Notes: generated from the letters alone by a model not told the origin. A DNA stretch of 64,000 nucleotides from Eggerthellaceae bacterium UBA3686 (GCA_002371495.1 DFIX01000019.1:28886-92885), one strand, 5' to 3'. Shown: positions 15,624 through 24,613, counted from the first letter of the stretch. Made by a program: numbers and translations.

Positions 15624-16355
15624 TTAGCGCCTGAGTATTACGTAGGCGTTAAGAGCACCGTCGCGACCATCGGCTTCGTAGCGCTCGACCAGCTCGAAAT
15701 CGTTTGCAACCTCGGCTATGAGCGCATCGACTTCCTGCACGGTAAAATGATGACAGTAACGCAGGGCGTCGGGGTCGTCTTGCCATCCGAGCAGGTAATC
15801 GCCCTCATCAAGCACGGCATCAATTTTGACGCGGGCGCGCTCGGTGGTCTTCTTGGCCTTGGAGGCGAGCTTGCGGTCGTTCATGAACTGCCAAAACGAC
15901 AAGCACAAGTATCCGGCGGGCTTGACCTGCGCACACATCTGCCGCAGGAGCTCGGCGCGCAACTCGTAGCTCGGAACATGGTGCATGAACCCGAAAGCTA
16001 TCACCAAATCGCATTCGGGCACGCTGTTCTCGGCGAAAACGTTTCGATCGCGCATAAGCGCTTCTATGATGTCGGCCTCGATCAGGTTGGCGCCGAGCGA
16101 GTCGTCCCAAAGCTCGGGGCATGAGTCTACGCAATAACAAAGCGGCACTGAATCTGGATTCGAATCGGCGAGGAAACGCTCGAATCGGAGATTTCCGCAG
16201 GCAACGTCAAGGACGGACCCCGGCGTTTCCGAAATGGCGACCAGATGCTCCCAGCCTGGCCAGGGAACCGTGCGCGTCGCCGAGAAAGAGACCGCATTCT
16301 GAGCATAGAAACGCCGGTTGATTTCGTTGAGTTCTCGCGCTGATCGAATATCCAT
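15624..16355 (-). CDS. Trm9-like SAM-dependent tRNA methyltransferase
   Basis: 243 residues. SAM motif I SVLDVACGNLRFE (47-59), motif IV-like DLVIAFGFMHHV, then the combination SFWQFM, GDYLLGW and RYCHHFT that mirrors the family-specific C-terminal block of Trm9/ALKBH8-type enzymes, which methylate cm5U34 of tRNA to mcm5U34. It is divergent from the Elp3 homologue with 107 bp between starts; Elp3 makes the cm5U precursor, so the pair plausibly forms a two-step wobble-uridine pathway. No ribosome site precedes the ATG; instead TATACAAT sits 6-13 nt upstream, suggesting a leaderless mRNA. General methyltransferase identity is firm, the Trm9 assignment moderate. Confidence 0.75.
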   Translation of the reverse strand: MDIRSARELNEINRRFYAQNAVSFSATRTVPWPGWEHLVAISETPGSVLDVACGNLRFERFLADSNPDSVPLCYCVDSCPELWDDSLGANLIEADIIEALMRDRNVFAENSVPECDLVIAFGFMHHVPSYELRAELLRQMCAQVKPAGYLCLSFWQFMNDRKLASKAKKTTERARVKIDAVLDEGDYLLGWQDDPDALRYCHHFTVQEVDALIAEVANDFELVERYEADGRDGALNAYVILRR

Positions 16356-16462
16356 GCATCTATTGTATAGCATGCAATTGCGCAAAAGCGTCGAGATGGA
16401 CTTATTCGGCGCTGTGAAGGCAAGCAGCACTGCCGATACCGCATTTGGTTTACCATGACATC
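16356..16462. promoter_or_regulatory. Compact divergent promoter region with leaderless-type starts
   Basis: On the minus strand TACAAT ends 6 nt before the methyltransferase ATG; on the plus strand TACCAT ends 6 nt before the Elp3 ATG at 16463. Neither ATG has a Shine-Dalgarno sequence. Both genes therefore appear to be transcribed from the A of the start codon or close to it. Confidence 0.5.
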
Positions 16463-18274
16463 ATGCAACAAGTGATAACGCAAATACTCGACGAGCTCAG
16501 GGCCGGCCATACGCTCGACGCCACGCAAATCGACTCACTTCTGCGCGCGCGTGCGCGCGGCGTGCCAGACGGACGCAAAGCATTCGCCAAGAAGCGGATT
16601 CTCCCCTACTACCTGCACGTCAGGCATTGTGAGCCCGAACTGTTCGAAAGCTGGAACGTCGACGAGCACCTCGACGAGCTGTTCGTAAAGACGATGCAGA
16701 TGAAGCCCCGCAGGACGGCGTCAGGCGTTGCCACGATAACGGCCATTACCAAACCGTGGCCCTGTTCGAGCAATTGCATCTACTGCCCGAACGACATCCG
16801 CATGCCCAAGAGCTACCTGCACGACGAGCCAGCCTGTCAACGGGCCGAGCGCAACTTCTTCGATCCGTACCTGCAGGTCTCGGCGCGTCTTCATGCGCTC
16901 GAGCACATGGGACATGCGACCGACAAAGTCGAGCTCATCGTGCTCGGCGGCACGTGGAGCGATTATGCCCCGGCGTATCGCATATGGTTCGTTCAGAACC
17001 TCTTTAGGGCACTAAACGATTCGCGGGACGAACGCGAGACGCACACACAAATGCTGAAAGCGCGTTACGGCGAGCTCGGGCTCGAAAGCGACCCCGAAGC
17101 GCTCAAACACAGGTCCGAGACTTGGCAAAAGCGAATTGATGTTGGCGAGATCGACTACAACGAGGCTTTCGACCAACTCTACCGGCAAAGCGCCGCGTGG
17201 CGGCGAGCGAGCGAATCGCAAGTCAGTACGCTCGAGAAATTACAGCACCAGCACGCCTTGAACGAAAACGCCGAGCACCGCGTGGTCGGCTTGGTGGTCG
17301 AGACGCGCCCCGACGCCGTGACCTGCGAACTGCTGCTAGAACTGCGCCAAATCGGCTGCACCAAGGTCCAGTTGGGCATACAGTCGCTCGATGACGCAAT
17401 CTTGATGGCCAACGGGCGCCGCTGCGACGCATCAGCTGCCGAGCGCGCGCTTGGGCTCTGCCGGCTCTTCGGCTTCAAGACCCACGTCCATTTCATGCTG
17501 AACCTTTACGGCAGCACGCCCGAGTCCGACATCGCCGATTACCGGCGACTCGTGAGCGAACCGGGGTTGCTCCCCGACGAGGTGAAGCTCTATCCCTGTG
17601 CCCTCGTTGCGGGAACGAAGCTCGTAGCTTTTCACCAAAGCGGCGCCTGGCAACCATACAGCGAAGACGAGCTGATTTCGGTACTGTGCGCCGATATGGT
17701 CGCCACGCCGGCTTACATGCGCGTCTCACGCATGATACGCGACATTTCGGCCAAAGATATCCTGGTAGGGAACAAAAAGACGAATCTGCGGCAGCTCGTC
17801 GAACAGCAGCTCGCCGAAACGGGCGCTCAGGTGCGCGAGATACGCTACCGCGAAATCGGGACGCGCGATGTTGACCCAACCAAGCTCGAACTCTCGCAAA
17901 TCGAGTACGAAACCGATCTGACAAGCGAGCGTTTCCTTCAGTGGGTGACGCCAGAGGGGCGCATCGCGGGGTTCTTGCGGTTGTCGTTGCCCCATGCGGG
18001 CGCATTGGACCGCCTTGGACCAACGGCACCGCTCCACGAGGGCGAAGCCATGATTCGCGAGGTCCACGTGTACGGCTTTGCCGCCAAAATCGCCAAAGAG
18101 GGCACCTCGGCCCAGCACCACGGACTCGGAAAAACGCTCGTTGCCACAGCATGCGACATCGCACGCGAACACGGCTACAATCGCATGAACGTAATCAGCG
18201 CCGTCGGAACACGCGGCTACTACCGCAACCTCGGCTTCGAAGAAGCAGGCCTCTACCAACAAAAGAAGCTGTAA
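16463..18274 (+). CDS. Elp3 family tRNA uridine(34) radical SAM/acetyltransferase enzyme
   Basis: 603 residues from the ATG at 16463; an in-frame TTG at 16445 is less likely. The radical SAM motif is CSSNCIYC (Cys101, 105, 108), followed by the Elp3 hallmark DPYLQVSARLHALEHMGH and DKVELIVLGGT. The C-terminal GNAT domain ends with QHHGLGKTLV...VISAVGTRGYYRNLGFE, the usual Elp3 ending. Elp3 adds a carboxymethyl group from acetyl-CoA to U34 of tRNA. In this bacterium it would act without the other Elongator subunits, none of which is in the window. Divergent from a Trm9-like methyltransferase, supporting a joint pathway. Confidence 0.93.
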   Translation: MQQVITQILDELRAGHTLDATQIDSLLRARARGVPDGRKAFAKKRILPYYLHVRHCEPELFESWNVDEHLDELFVKTMQMKPRRTASGVATITAITKPWPCSSNCIYCPNDIRMPKSYLHDEPACQRAERNFFDPYLQVSARLHALEHMGHATDKVELIVLGGTWSDYAPAYRIWFVQNLFRALNDSRDERETHTQMLKARYGELGLESDPEALKHRSETWQKRIDVGEIDYNEAFDQLYRQSAAWRRASESQVSTLEKLQHQHALNENAEHRVVGLVVETRPDAVTCELLLELRQIGCTKVQLGIQSLDDAILMANGRRCDASAAERALGLCRLFGFKTHVHFMLNLYGSTPESDIADYRRLVSEPGLLPDEVKLYPCALVAGTKLVAFHQSGAWQPYSEDELISVLCADMVATPAYMRVSRMIRDISAKDILVGNKKTNLRQLVEQQLAETGAQVREIRYREIGTRDVDPTKLELSQIEYETDLTSERFLQWVTPEGRIAGFLRLSLPHAGALDRLGPTAPLHEGEAMIREVHVYGFAAKIAKEGTSAQHHGLGKTLVATACDIAREHGYNRMNVISAVGTRGYYRNLGFEEAGLYQQKKL

Positions 18275-18367
18275 TCTGCTCGGCTACTCCGCACGTCCCG
18301 CGTAGCTACTGCCGCCTCAGCAGCATCAACGGCAATCCGAGGACTAGCCCTTATAACTGTTGCGTCC

Positions 18368-18480
18368 AGCGAAAGCGCAGGTGGCAGCACGTGTTCGCTT
18401 GGCTTCGGCTTAACCTATATGGATTATCAGGAACAGTGCCTGCAGAATCGCTCACACATGCTGCCACCTGCGCTTTCGCT
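18368..18480 (+). repeat. Palindromic element, family A copy 1 (plus orientation)
   Basis: A perfect 22-bp inverted repeat starts AGCGAAAGCGCAGGTGGCA and is mirrored at 18459-18480. The core between the arms holds GCTTGGCTTCGGC, ACCTATATGGAT and GGAACAGTGCCTGCAGAATCGC-like blocks common to the family. No coding potential. Confidence 0.85.
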
Positions 18481-18585
18481 TGCGCTACAGTTTGGGATTA
18501 AGAACTGTGTCGGCGAGACCTCCGTTTGGTGAGGAGCTCATCGAGTTATGCGGGACAGTCACCGAATGTCCTTTCAGACAATGAA

Positions 18586-18695
18586 GCGTTTCCGCAGGCG
18601 GGGGCGTGACTCCGGCGATTCTGCAGCCACTGTTCCTGTCATTCACATAGGTTAGGCGAAGCCAAGCCGGAGCGCGCTCCCGCCTGCGGAAACGC
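18586..18695 (-). repeat. Palindromic element, family A copy 2 (minus orientation)
   Basis: Arms GCGTTTCCGCAGGCGGG and CCCGCCTGCGGAAACGC around the reverse complement of the family core (TCTGCAG, TGTTCCTG, GCGAAGCCAAGC). 105 bp from copy 1 in the opposite orientation. The gap 18275-18749 holds nothing else supported. Confidence 0.85.
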
Positions 18696-18749
18696 GGCGG
18701 GATGGCAGAAAAGAGAGTCTAGCCATAACGTCGTTTCAGGTAGAGCTTG

Positions 18750-19349
18750 CTACAGCGCTTGCTTGATGGCAGCCAGCAGATCGTCGAACTCCTCGAATGC
18801 CGCAAGCTCGGGGTGCTCGGCGCGAATGGCGTCGGTGCTGCGGAACAGGAAGCCTGCCTTCGACGCCAGGATCATGCCCAGATCGTTGTGGCTGTCGCCT
18901 GCGGCGATGGTTTCGAATCCCATAGCCTGCAGCCCCTTGACCGTCGTGAGCTTCGACTGCTCGCAGCGCATATGGTAGCCGGTAATCGTGCCGTCATCGG
19001 CAACTTCGAGCGAGTTGCAGAACAACGTCGGCCAGCCGAGCTTCTTCATGAGCGGCTGCGCGAACTGCTCGAAGGTGTCGGAAAGGATGATGGCCTGCGT
19101 AGTGGCGCGCAGCTCGTCGAGGAACTCGCGAGCGCCCGGCAACGGGTCGATCGTCGCGATGACTTCCTGAATCTGCGGAAGACCCAAGCCGTGTTCGTGC
19201 AGAATGCCCAGGCGAAACTTCATCAGCTTGTCGTAATCGGGCTCGTCGCGCGTCGTGCGCCGCAGCTCGGGTATGCCCGTGGCCTCGGAAAAGGCTATCC
19301 AAATCTCGGGTACCAACACGCCTTCCATATCGAGACACACGATGTTCAC
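18750..19349 (-). CDS. thrH: ThrH-type phosphoserine/homoserine phosphatase
   Basis: 199 residues, the normal size of ThrH. HAD-superfamily motif I is DMEG (7-10, the ThrH form of DxD), motif II LSDTF near 89, and the final Asp motif GDSHNDLGM near 147. ThrH dephosphorylates phosphoserine and can transfer phosphate to homoserine, linking serine and threonine synthesis. The start is GTG at 19349 behind AAGGAGGTAGTC. Divergent from queD; serine acetyltransferase follows about 0.7 kb away. Confidence 0.9.
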   Translation of the reverse strand: MNIVCLDMEGVLVPEIWIAFSEATGIPELRRTTRDEPDYDKLMKFRLGILHEHGLGLPQIQEVIATIDPLPGAREFLDELRATTQAIILSDTFEQFAQPLMKKLGWPTLFCNSLEVADDGTITGYHMRCEQSKLTTVKGLQAMGFETIAAGDSHNDLGMILASKAGFLFRSTDAIRAEHPELAAFEEFDDLLAAIKQAL

Positions 19350-19478
19350 GACTACCTCCTTCTACGGTGCTTTCCTTACGCATAGATTACAATATTGACG
19401 TGGCTGCTGCCACGAATTTAACCTTGCCTTTGCAAATACGATTTTGCGGATAACCTCCGCAAGCAGAACGGAGCGACC

Positions 19479-19898
19479 ATGTACGGATTGCAGACCGAAG
19501 CAGCATTTGATTCCGCCCATTTCCTCACCGATTACTACGGCAAGTGCGAGAACCTCCACGGTCACCGCTGGCGCGTCGTCGTCGACCTCGCGCAACCCGA
19601 GCTTCAGACCGAGGGAACCATGAAAGACATGGTGCTCGATTTCGGCGTCTTCAAGAAGGCCGTGCGGGCAGAAGCAGACCTCCTCGACCACACTTTCCTC
19701 GTTGAAGAGGGCTCTCTTAAACCCGAGACGATCGCCTGCCTTGAATCCGAGGGTTTTAGCCTGACGGTGCTGCCTTTCCGCACCACGGCCGAAAACCTCG
19801 CCCGCTACCTCTTCGACCGCTTGACCGACCAAGGGTTGCCCATCGCTCAGGTCGAAGTTGACGAAACCCCCAACAACCGCGCCTTTTACCGCGCATAA
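19479..19898 (+). CDS. queD: 6-carboxytetrahydropterin synthase / PTPS family (QueD-like)
   Basis: 139 residues. Zinc ligands His14 (FDSAHFL), His27 and His29 (CENLHGHRW) with catalytic Cys23, then LDHTF (His71) and VEVDETPNN. QueD converts dihydroneopterin triphosphate to carboxytetrahydropterin, the first committed step to queuosine in tRNA. CGGAG stands before the ATG. Other queuosine genes are not in the window, so a folate- or pterin-related PTPS role remains possible. Confidence 0.88.
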   Translation: MYGLQTEAAFDSAHFLTDYYGKCENLHGHRWRVVVDLAQPELQTEGTMKDMVLDFGVFKKAVRAEADLLDHTFLVEEGSLKPETIACLESEGFSLTVLPFRTTAENLARYLFDRLTDQGLPIAQVEVDETPNNRAFYRA

Positions 19899-19902
19899 GG
19901 GC

Positions 19903-19945
19903 TCAGCCAAGCCAAAGCGCGCCGCTGTCTGCGGAAACGCAACGG
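19903..19945. repeat. Decayed fragment of a family A element
   Basis: CAGCCAAGCCAAAGCGCGC followed by CTGCGGAAACGCAACGGG matches the right end of minus-oriented family A copies with changes; the left part is missing. Confidence 0.5.
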
Positions 19946-20003
19946 GAAACAGCAATGATTACCTCGACGCCCAGACGCAGGGATCGGCGCCGCTTCCAAA
20001 CCC

Positions 20004-20924
20004 TTACGCGAGCTCGACGTAGTCGGTTTTCTTGGCAGCTATGCGGACGTTGACTTCCTGGTTCTTCAGCGAGACACGGCTGTGGGGCGGCACGGATTCG
20101 GTCAAGAAGGCGCTGCCGGCGATGACCGACCCCTCCCCTACGACCGTATCGCCGCCGAGCACGCAGGCGTTGGCGTAGATGGTGACCTTGTCCTCGATGG
20201 TCGGGTGGCGACGCACACCGGCCAGACGCTGTCCTCCGCGCGTCGAGAGGGCGCCCAACGTCACACCCTGGTAAATCTTTACGTAGTTGCCGATCTTGGT
20301 GGTTTCGCCGATGACGACGCCGGTTGCGTGGTCGATGAAGAAATACTCGCCGATTTCGGCGCCTGCATTGATGTCGACGCCGGTACGGCTGTGGGCGTAC
20401 TCGGTCATGATGCGCGGAATCAGCGGAACGTCGAGCTGGTACAGCTCGTGCGCGATTCGGTACACCCAGATGGCGAAAAAGCCCGGATACGAGTAGATGA
20501 CCTCTTCCTTCGACTGCGCCGCAGGGTCGCCGTCGAATGCAGCCTGAATGTCTTTGTGGAGCATCTTCTGAATGGCGGGCAACTTGCACATCATCTTTTC
20601 GCAGACCTCGCGCGAGCGCTCTTCGATGGCCTCCGCGTCGACTGAACCCCCGTCGCGGAAGCTGAACGCAAGGCAGACCTGCGAGTAGAGCTTCTCTTCG
20701 ACCTGCAGCACCGTGTTGCCGATAAAGTACTTGGCATCGACCGACGTCTGCGCGCCATCGGTGAAATAGCCCGGGAACATGATATTTCGGACGTCCTTCA
20801 GGATGGCAATGATGGCGTTGCGGCTTGGCATGCGGCGCTCAGGCGTCGTGAAGAAGATCTCGTCGCTCGATTCGTACATGCCCTTGATCTCGTCGATGAT
20901 GTCGTGCAGATCGCATTTTTTCAT
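20004..20924 (-). CDS. Serine O-acetyltransferase (EpsC type)
   Basis: 306 residues from the ATG at 20924 (GAGGTG upstream). The C-terminal left-handed beta-helix has hexapeptide repeats and the catalytic His region DHATGVVIGETTKIG and GVTLGA; the N-terminal about 150 residues are helical and longer than in CysE, as in EpsC-type enzymes. It acetylates serine with acetyl-CoA, first step of cysteine synthesis. It ends the run slyD-like, flippase, nadE, serine acetyltransferase (57 bp after nadE). Confidence 0.92.
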   Translation of the reverse strand: MKKCDLHDIIDEIKGMYESSDEIFFTTPERRMPSRNAIIAILKDVRNIMFPGYFTDGAQTSVDAKYFIGNTVLQVEEKLYSQVCLAFSFRDGGSVDAEAIEERSREVCEKMMCKLPAIQKMLHKDIQAAFDGDPAAQSKEEVIYSYPGFFAIWVYRIAHELYQLDVPLIPRIMTEYAHSRTGVDINAGAEIGEYFFIDHATGVVIGETTKIGNYVKIYQGVTLGALSTRGGQRLAGVRRHPTIEDKVTIYANACVLGGDTVVGEGSVIAGSAFLTESVPPHSRVSLKNQEVNVRIAAKKTDYVELA

Positions 20925-20980
20925 TGGTGCACCTCGCGGCTTCAATCGGGGCCCGAGTCGTGTCGGGCGCGGCTGACCGG

Positions 20981-22528
20981 TTATTTCATGCCCATTATCG
21001 TACGCACGAGCACGTTGTAGCGCGTAGAAGGCTCTTTCGGCATCTGACTATCGGGTCGAGCGCACACGCTTGCCCTGCTTGCTATGGTTATGGCGGGCGG
21101 AGCCTGGATGCGCTTGAAGGACGCGCGCGAAATCGACCCCGCGACCCACTGCAGATCGGCTAAAAACGCCTGCGGATCATCGAGGCCGTAGTAGCCTACC
21201 CACGGACCGGCCTCGGTGTCGGCAAGTCGCGTGTCTAGGTAGTTCTGCATGATGTCGCAGCATGCCGCATCGAGGCTGCGCGGGCGCAAAAGCCCATCGC
21301 CCAGCAAGCGCGACACGAGCCAGTCGTGGTAGAACCATTTCATGGGATCGCGTTGCCCGTTCGCGAGCTCAGCCGAGGGGGGCGTTTCCCATACAAGACC
21401 GCGTTCGGTCTGCGTTGGCAAGAGGTTGCTGGGCACGACTTCGGACCCGGTTCGCTCGTTTACGCGACGCGCCAGGTCAAAGAGCTGCACTTTCGTCAAA
21501 TCGCCTATGGGCGCCAGAGCACCGATGGCATCGCCGTACAGCGTTGCATAGCCGAGCGCGCACTCCACGCGGTTTCCGTTGTTCACAACCACGCCGTTTT
21601 CGATAGCGGCAAAGGTAGAAAGCAGGTTTCCGCGAGTGCGGGCCTGCACGTTCTCGAGGATGACGCCCTTCAGGACATCGGTCCCATAGCCGTACTGCAG
21701 AAGCGTGTTGCCGAGCGAGACAACCAAATCCTCGATGACGCCGTTGCGCAGCGCAATGCCGAGCGCGCTCGCGAGCTGGGCGGCATTCGATTTCGTGGCT
21801 TCGGAATTGTAGCGCGTAGCCATGTTATAGCCAACAACACGCTCGGGACCCAGGGCAAGGGACAAAAGGCTGGCGGTGATGCTGCTGTCCAGGCCGCCCG
21901 AGAGCCCGACGATCCATTTGGGGCCGAATGGCAGCACGTACGCATCGAAGCGCCTGATCGTCTGCACGAGGCACTCGAGAAGCTTTTCTCCCGGTGGCAG
22001 TGTTTGCGCCGCAGGCTCTGATTCGGGTGCAGCCGAGAAGTCGACGAGCCGGAATTCCTCTTGGAAGTCGTCGCGCAAACGCATGGTCACCTGCCCGGCG
22101 CCGTCGACGACCGAGGAGCCCCCGTCGAATGCGAGCACCTTCTTGCCCTCCTCGCGCATACCGACGGGCCGCACGACGATGCTGCGCGCCGGCAGCATTC
22201 GCTCGTCGGGCATGACCGTATACGGCCGTAAGTCGGCGACGATGCTGAAGTCGCAGCCTTCGCACGCACGCCCGATGCCGATGCGGTACGTCTCGCCGCA
22301 AGCATCAAGCACCACCACGTTGCCGGCAACGTCGATGCGCGAGTCGTTAAGCCCGATAATGCGCACGTCGGACTCGTCGGTCAGCGAGTTGGGCACGACG
22401 AGGGCATCGGCCGAGACGTCGAGCGCGCGCTCGACCATACGGTCGCATGCGGCTTCGTTTCGCGAGGGCTGGCCCTCGACAATTTCGACTTGACCGATGC
22501 CGATCTTCAATTTGGAAAGGTCGCCCAT
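20981..22528 (-). CDS. nadE: NAD synthetase with shortened, degenerate glutaminase domain
   Basis: 515 residues. The C-terminal synthetase domain has the P-loop SGGLDSS (210-216) and typical NadE segments (NMATRYNSEATKSNA, GNRVECALGYATLYGD, DLTKVQ, VVPSNLLPTQTERGL). The N-terminal nitrilase-like domain is only about 170 residues (normally about 260-300), and the catalytic Glu of the usual FPE motif is replaced (VVPNSL, Asn47), so glutamine hydrolysis is doubtful and free ammonia may be the nitrogen source. Its ATG directly follows the stop codon of the flippase gene, with GGAGG inside that gene, so the two are translationally coupled. Confidence 0.9.
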   Translation of the reverse strand: MGDLSKLKIGIGQVEIVEGQPSRNEAACDRMVERALDVSADALVVPNSLTDESDVRIIGLNDSRIDVAGNVVVLDACGETYRIGIGRACEGCDFSIVADLRPYTVMPDERMLPARSIVVRPVGMREEGKKVLAFDGGSSVVDGAGQVTMRLRDDFQEEFRLVDFSAAPESEPAAQTLPPGEKLLECLVQTIRRFDAYVLPFGPKWIVGLSGGLDSSITASLLSLALGPERVVGYNMATRYNSEATKSNAAQLASALGIALRNGVIEDLVVSLGNTLLQYGYGTDVLKGVILENVQARTRGNLLSTFAAIENGVVVNNGNRVECALGYATLYGDAIGALAPIGDLTKVQLFDLARRVNERTGSEVVPSNLLPTQTERGLVWETPPSAELANGQRDPMKWFYHDWLVSRLLGDGLLRPRSLDAACCDIMQNYLDTRLADTEAGPWVGYYGLDDPQAFLADLQWVAGSISRASFKRIQAPPAITIASRASVCARPDSQMPKEPSTRYNVLVRTIMGMK

Positions 22529-24070
22529 CTAGCGCCTCCTGCCGCTCTGGAACTTCAGGCGCTGAGTCACGTACTCGCGAACGAGCAGGATCAGCAAGAT
22601 GCTCATGACAATCAGATAGCCCACCACGGCACCCTCGAGCTTCATCATCGTGGTCATGAGGATGAGCACCAGAAGCGAGAACCCGAACGTGATGAGGTAC
22701 AAGCCCAGCACCACCTGCTGGCGGCGCAGGATCGTTATGACCTGGTAGAGGAAGTCGATTGCCGCAGTCACGCCGCCGGCAGCGAGCATGATAAACGACA
22801 GCTGCTTCATAGGTGCAAAGTCAAGGCCGTACATGAAGCTCATAATGGGAATGCCGACCCAGTTCATGAACAGTATGCCGACGACCGTGATGCCCACGAT
22901 GAGCACCATCATGGCTATGATCACCATGTCGAAGCGCGCGCGGCGCGACTCGTCCGCCCAAACGTTCGCGAGTTTGACGAGCAGGGGCTTGTAGATCATC
23001 CCGACTGTGATGAGAATCGCCTGCGCCGGGAAGTACAGCGCGTTGAAATAAAGCTGGTTATCGTAGGGCAACGAAGCACCCTGCATGACGAACTTGGGCA
23101 TGTTGTCGACGAGCGCGTACAGGAAAAGCGCCGCGAATACGGGAAAGCATTCCGTGAACAGGAGCTTGACCGAGAGCATGTTGGGCGCCGACGAGCGCGG
23201 GGTCTCGAACATGGTCAGCGGGAACGTTGCGAACGCAAGCGTGCATGCGGCGGCGATCGCCATGGCGACGGCCGCTATGCCCAAATCGCCGGTGATGAGC
23301 AATGCGACCGTGAAGAGCAGAAACGCCGCGACCGAGCGCAACGTCAACGAGATGCCGCCTAAATAGAGCTTGTCGACCTGCTGCAAACGGCCCTCGTACA
23401 CCTCGCCGAGCGCATCGATGGCCTTGAACGTGAACACGCCCATGCTCATGACGAACATCTCGCCCGTATAGCCCAGGGCATTGCAGATAACGAGCCCGAT
23501 AAGCAGCATCACAAGGCACGTGGCCGCACGGTTTATTTGGTAGTCGGCAAACGAATGGTACTCGTCGAGGTCCGATACCTGGTACGTGCGCACGCCGTAG
23601 CTCGCCAGTATGTAGAGCAGGTTGGCGATGACGAAGGCGAACGAGAACATGCCGGCTCGCTCGACGCCGGCCAGCCACGTGACGACGATGGTCAGAAACG
23701 GGAAAACCATGCCCCATGCCGCGAACCCGATGGTGTTCCATACGAAATCGCGCGACGTACGGCCCGATGCATACTCCTCGTCCTGTCCGGCCAAGTTGCC
23801 TTCCGACACAGCGCCGACGAGCCGGTCGAACCAGTCGTTTATGAACTTGCGGACCGGGTTCTGCTTGCGCGGGCGGTCGGCGAACACCGATTCGCGAACC
23901 TCTTCCTCGGCTTGGACGGCGCCCCGCATCGAACGGCCGCGGTCGTGCACGCTTCCGCTGTCGCGCACCGTGGCGTCGGCCATCTGGTAGCGCGAAGACG
24001 ACCGAGTGCGTACGGCACCGCGATGCGCGGCGTTCGCATCGGTTCTGCTTTTCCTTACTTCCCTTGCCAT
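22529..24070 (-). CDS. Wzx/MATE-like polysaccharide flippase family membrane protein
   Basis: 513 residues. A basic, polar N-terminal region of about 105 residues precedes roughly 12 hydrophobic helices (from DFVWNTIGFAAWGMVFPFLTI to the end), the architecture of lipid-linked oligosaccharide flippases. The long N-terminal extension is unusual. It starts 18 bp after the FKBP gene and abuts nadE, so it belongs to a four-gene transcription unit; no glycosyltransferase lies near, so its substrate cannot be guessed. Confidence 0.8.
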   Translation of the reverse strand: MAREVRKSRTDANAAHRGAVRTRSSSRYQMADATVRDSGSVHDRGRSMRGAVQAEEEVRESVFADRPRKQNPVRKFINDWFDRLVGAVSEGNLAGQDEEYASGRTSRDFVWNTIGFAAWGMVFPFLTIVVTWLAGVERAGMFSFAFVIANLLYILASYGVRTYQVSDLDEYHSFADYQINRAATCLVMLLIGLVICNALGYTGEMFVMSMGVFTFKAIDALGEVYEGRLQQVDKLYLGGISLTLRSVAAFLLFTVALLITGDLGIAAVAMAIAAACTLAFATFPLTMFETPRSSAPNMLSVKLLFTECFPVFAALFLYALVDNMPKFVMQGASLPYDNQLYFNALYFPAQAILITVGMIYKPLLVKLANVWADESRRARFDMVIIAMMVLIVGITVVGILFMNWVGIPIMSFMYGLDFAPMKQLSFIMLAAGGVTAAIDFLYQVITILRRQQVVLGLYLITFGFSLLVLILMTTMMKLEGAVVGYLIVMSILLILLVREYVTQRLKFQSGRRR

Positions 24071-24088
24071 TCGATCGGATGCGCCCTG

Positions 24089-24514
24089 CTATTCGGCCTC
24101 GAGCAGCTCGATCTCGAACGTCAGGTCCTTACCTGCCAGCTCGTGGTTCATGTCGAAGGTGATGGTCTCGTCGTCTTTGGCCACGACCACGCAGGGCACG
24201 GGACGCCCATCGGGGGTCGCAAGGACGGGGTGCTGGCCGACCTTCAGCTTCTCGGAGCCCGGTAGAGCCTCGAATTGCATCTTGATGATCATCTTTGGGT
24301 CGACTTCGCCATAAGCCTCTGCGGCGGGGATGACCACCGTGATGGTCTGGCCGACCTCCATGTCGCGCACGGCGTTGTCGAAGCCTGGAATCATCTGGCC
24401 GCCCATGCAGGTAAACGCAAGCGGCTCGCCGCGGTCGCGCGACGAGTCGAACTTTGTCCCATCGGCCAGCGTGCCGACGTAATGCACCTTGACCTTCTTG
24501 CCTTCGTTGCTCAT
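24089..24514 (-). CDS. SlyD-like FKBP-type peptidyl-prolyl isomerase (second copy)
   Basis: 141 residues. FKBP signature VKVHYVGTLADGTKFDSS and GGQMIPGFDNAVRDMEVGQ, with the insert-in-flap domain ending FDMNHELAGKDLTFEIELLEAE, the same ending block as the protein at 10585-11070. No metal-binding tail. GAGGAG before the ATG. First gene of the unit that continues with the flippase. Confidence 0.92.
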   Translation of the reverse strand: MSNEGKKVKVHYVGTLADGTKFDSSRDRGEPLAFTCMGGQMIPGFDNAVRDMEVGQTITVVIPAAEAYGEVDPKMIIKMQFEALPGSEKLKVGQHPVLATPDGRPVPCVVVAKDDETITFDMNHELAGKDLTFEIELLEAE

Positions 24515-24613
24515 GAAAGCTCCTCGTGTTTCGAAAACCGATTAGTTCGAAGCAAAAGTCTACTACACCCCAGCAGCCAAGACCCGATTCTTAATGAAAA
24601 GCACCAATGCAAA

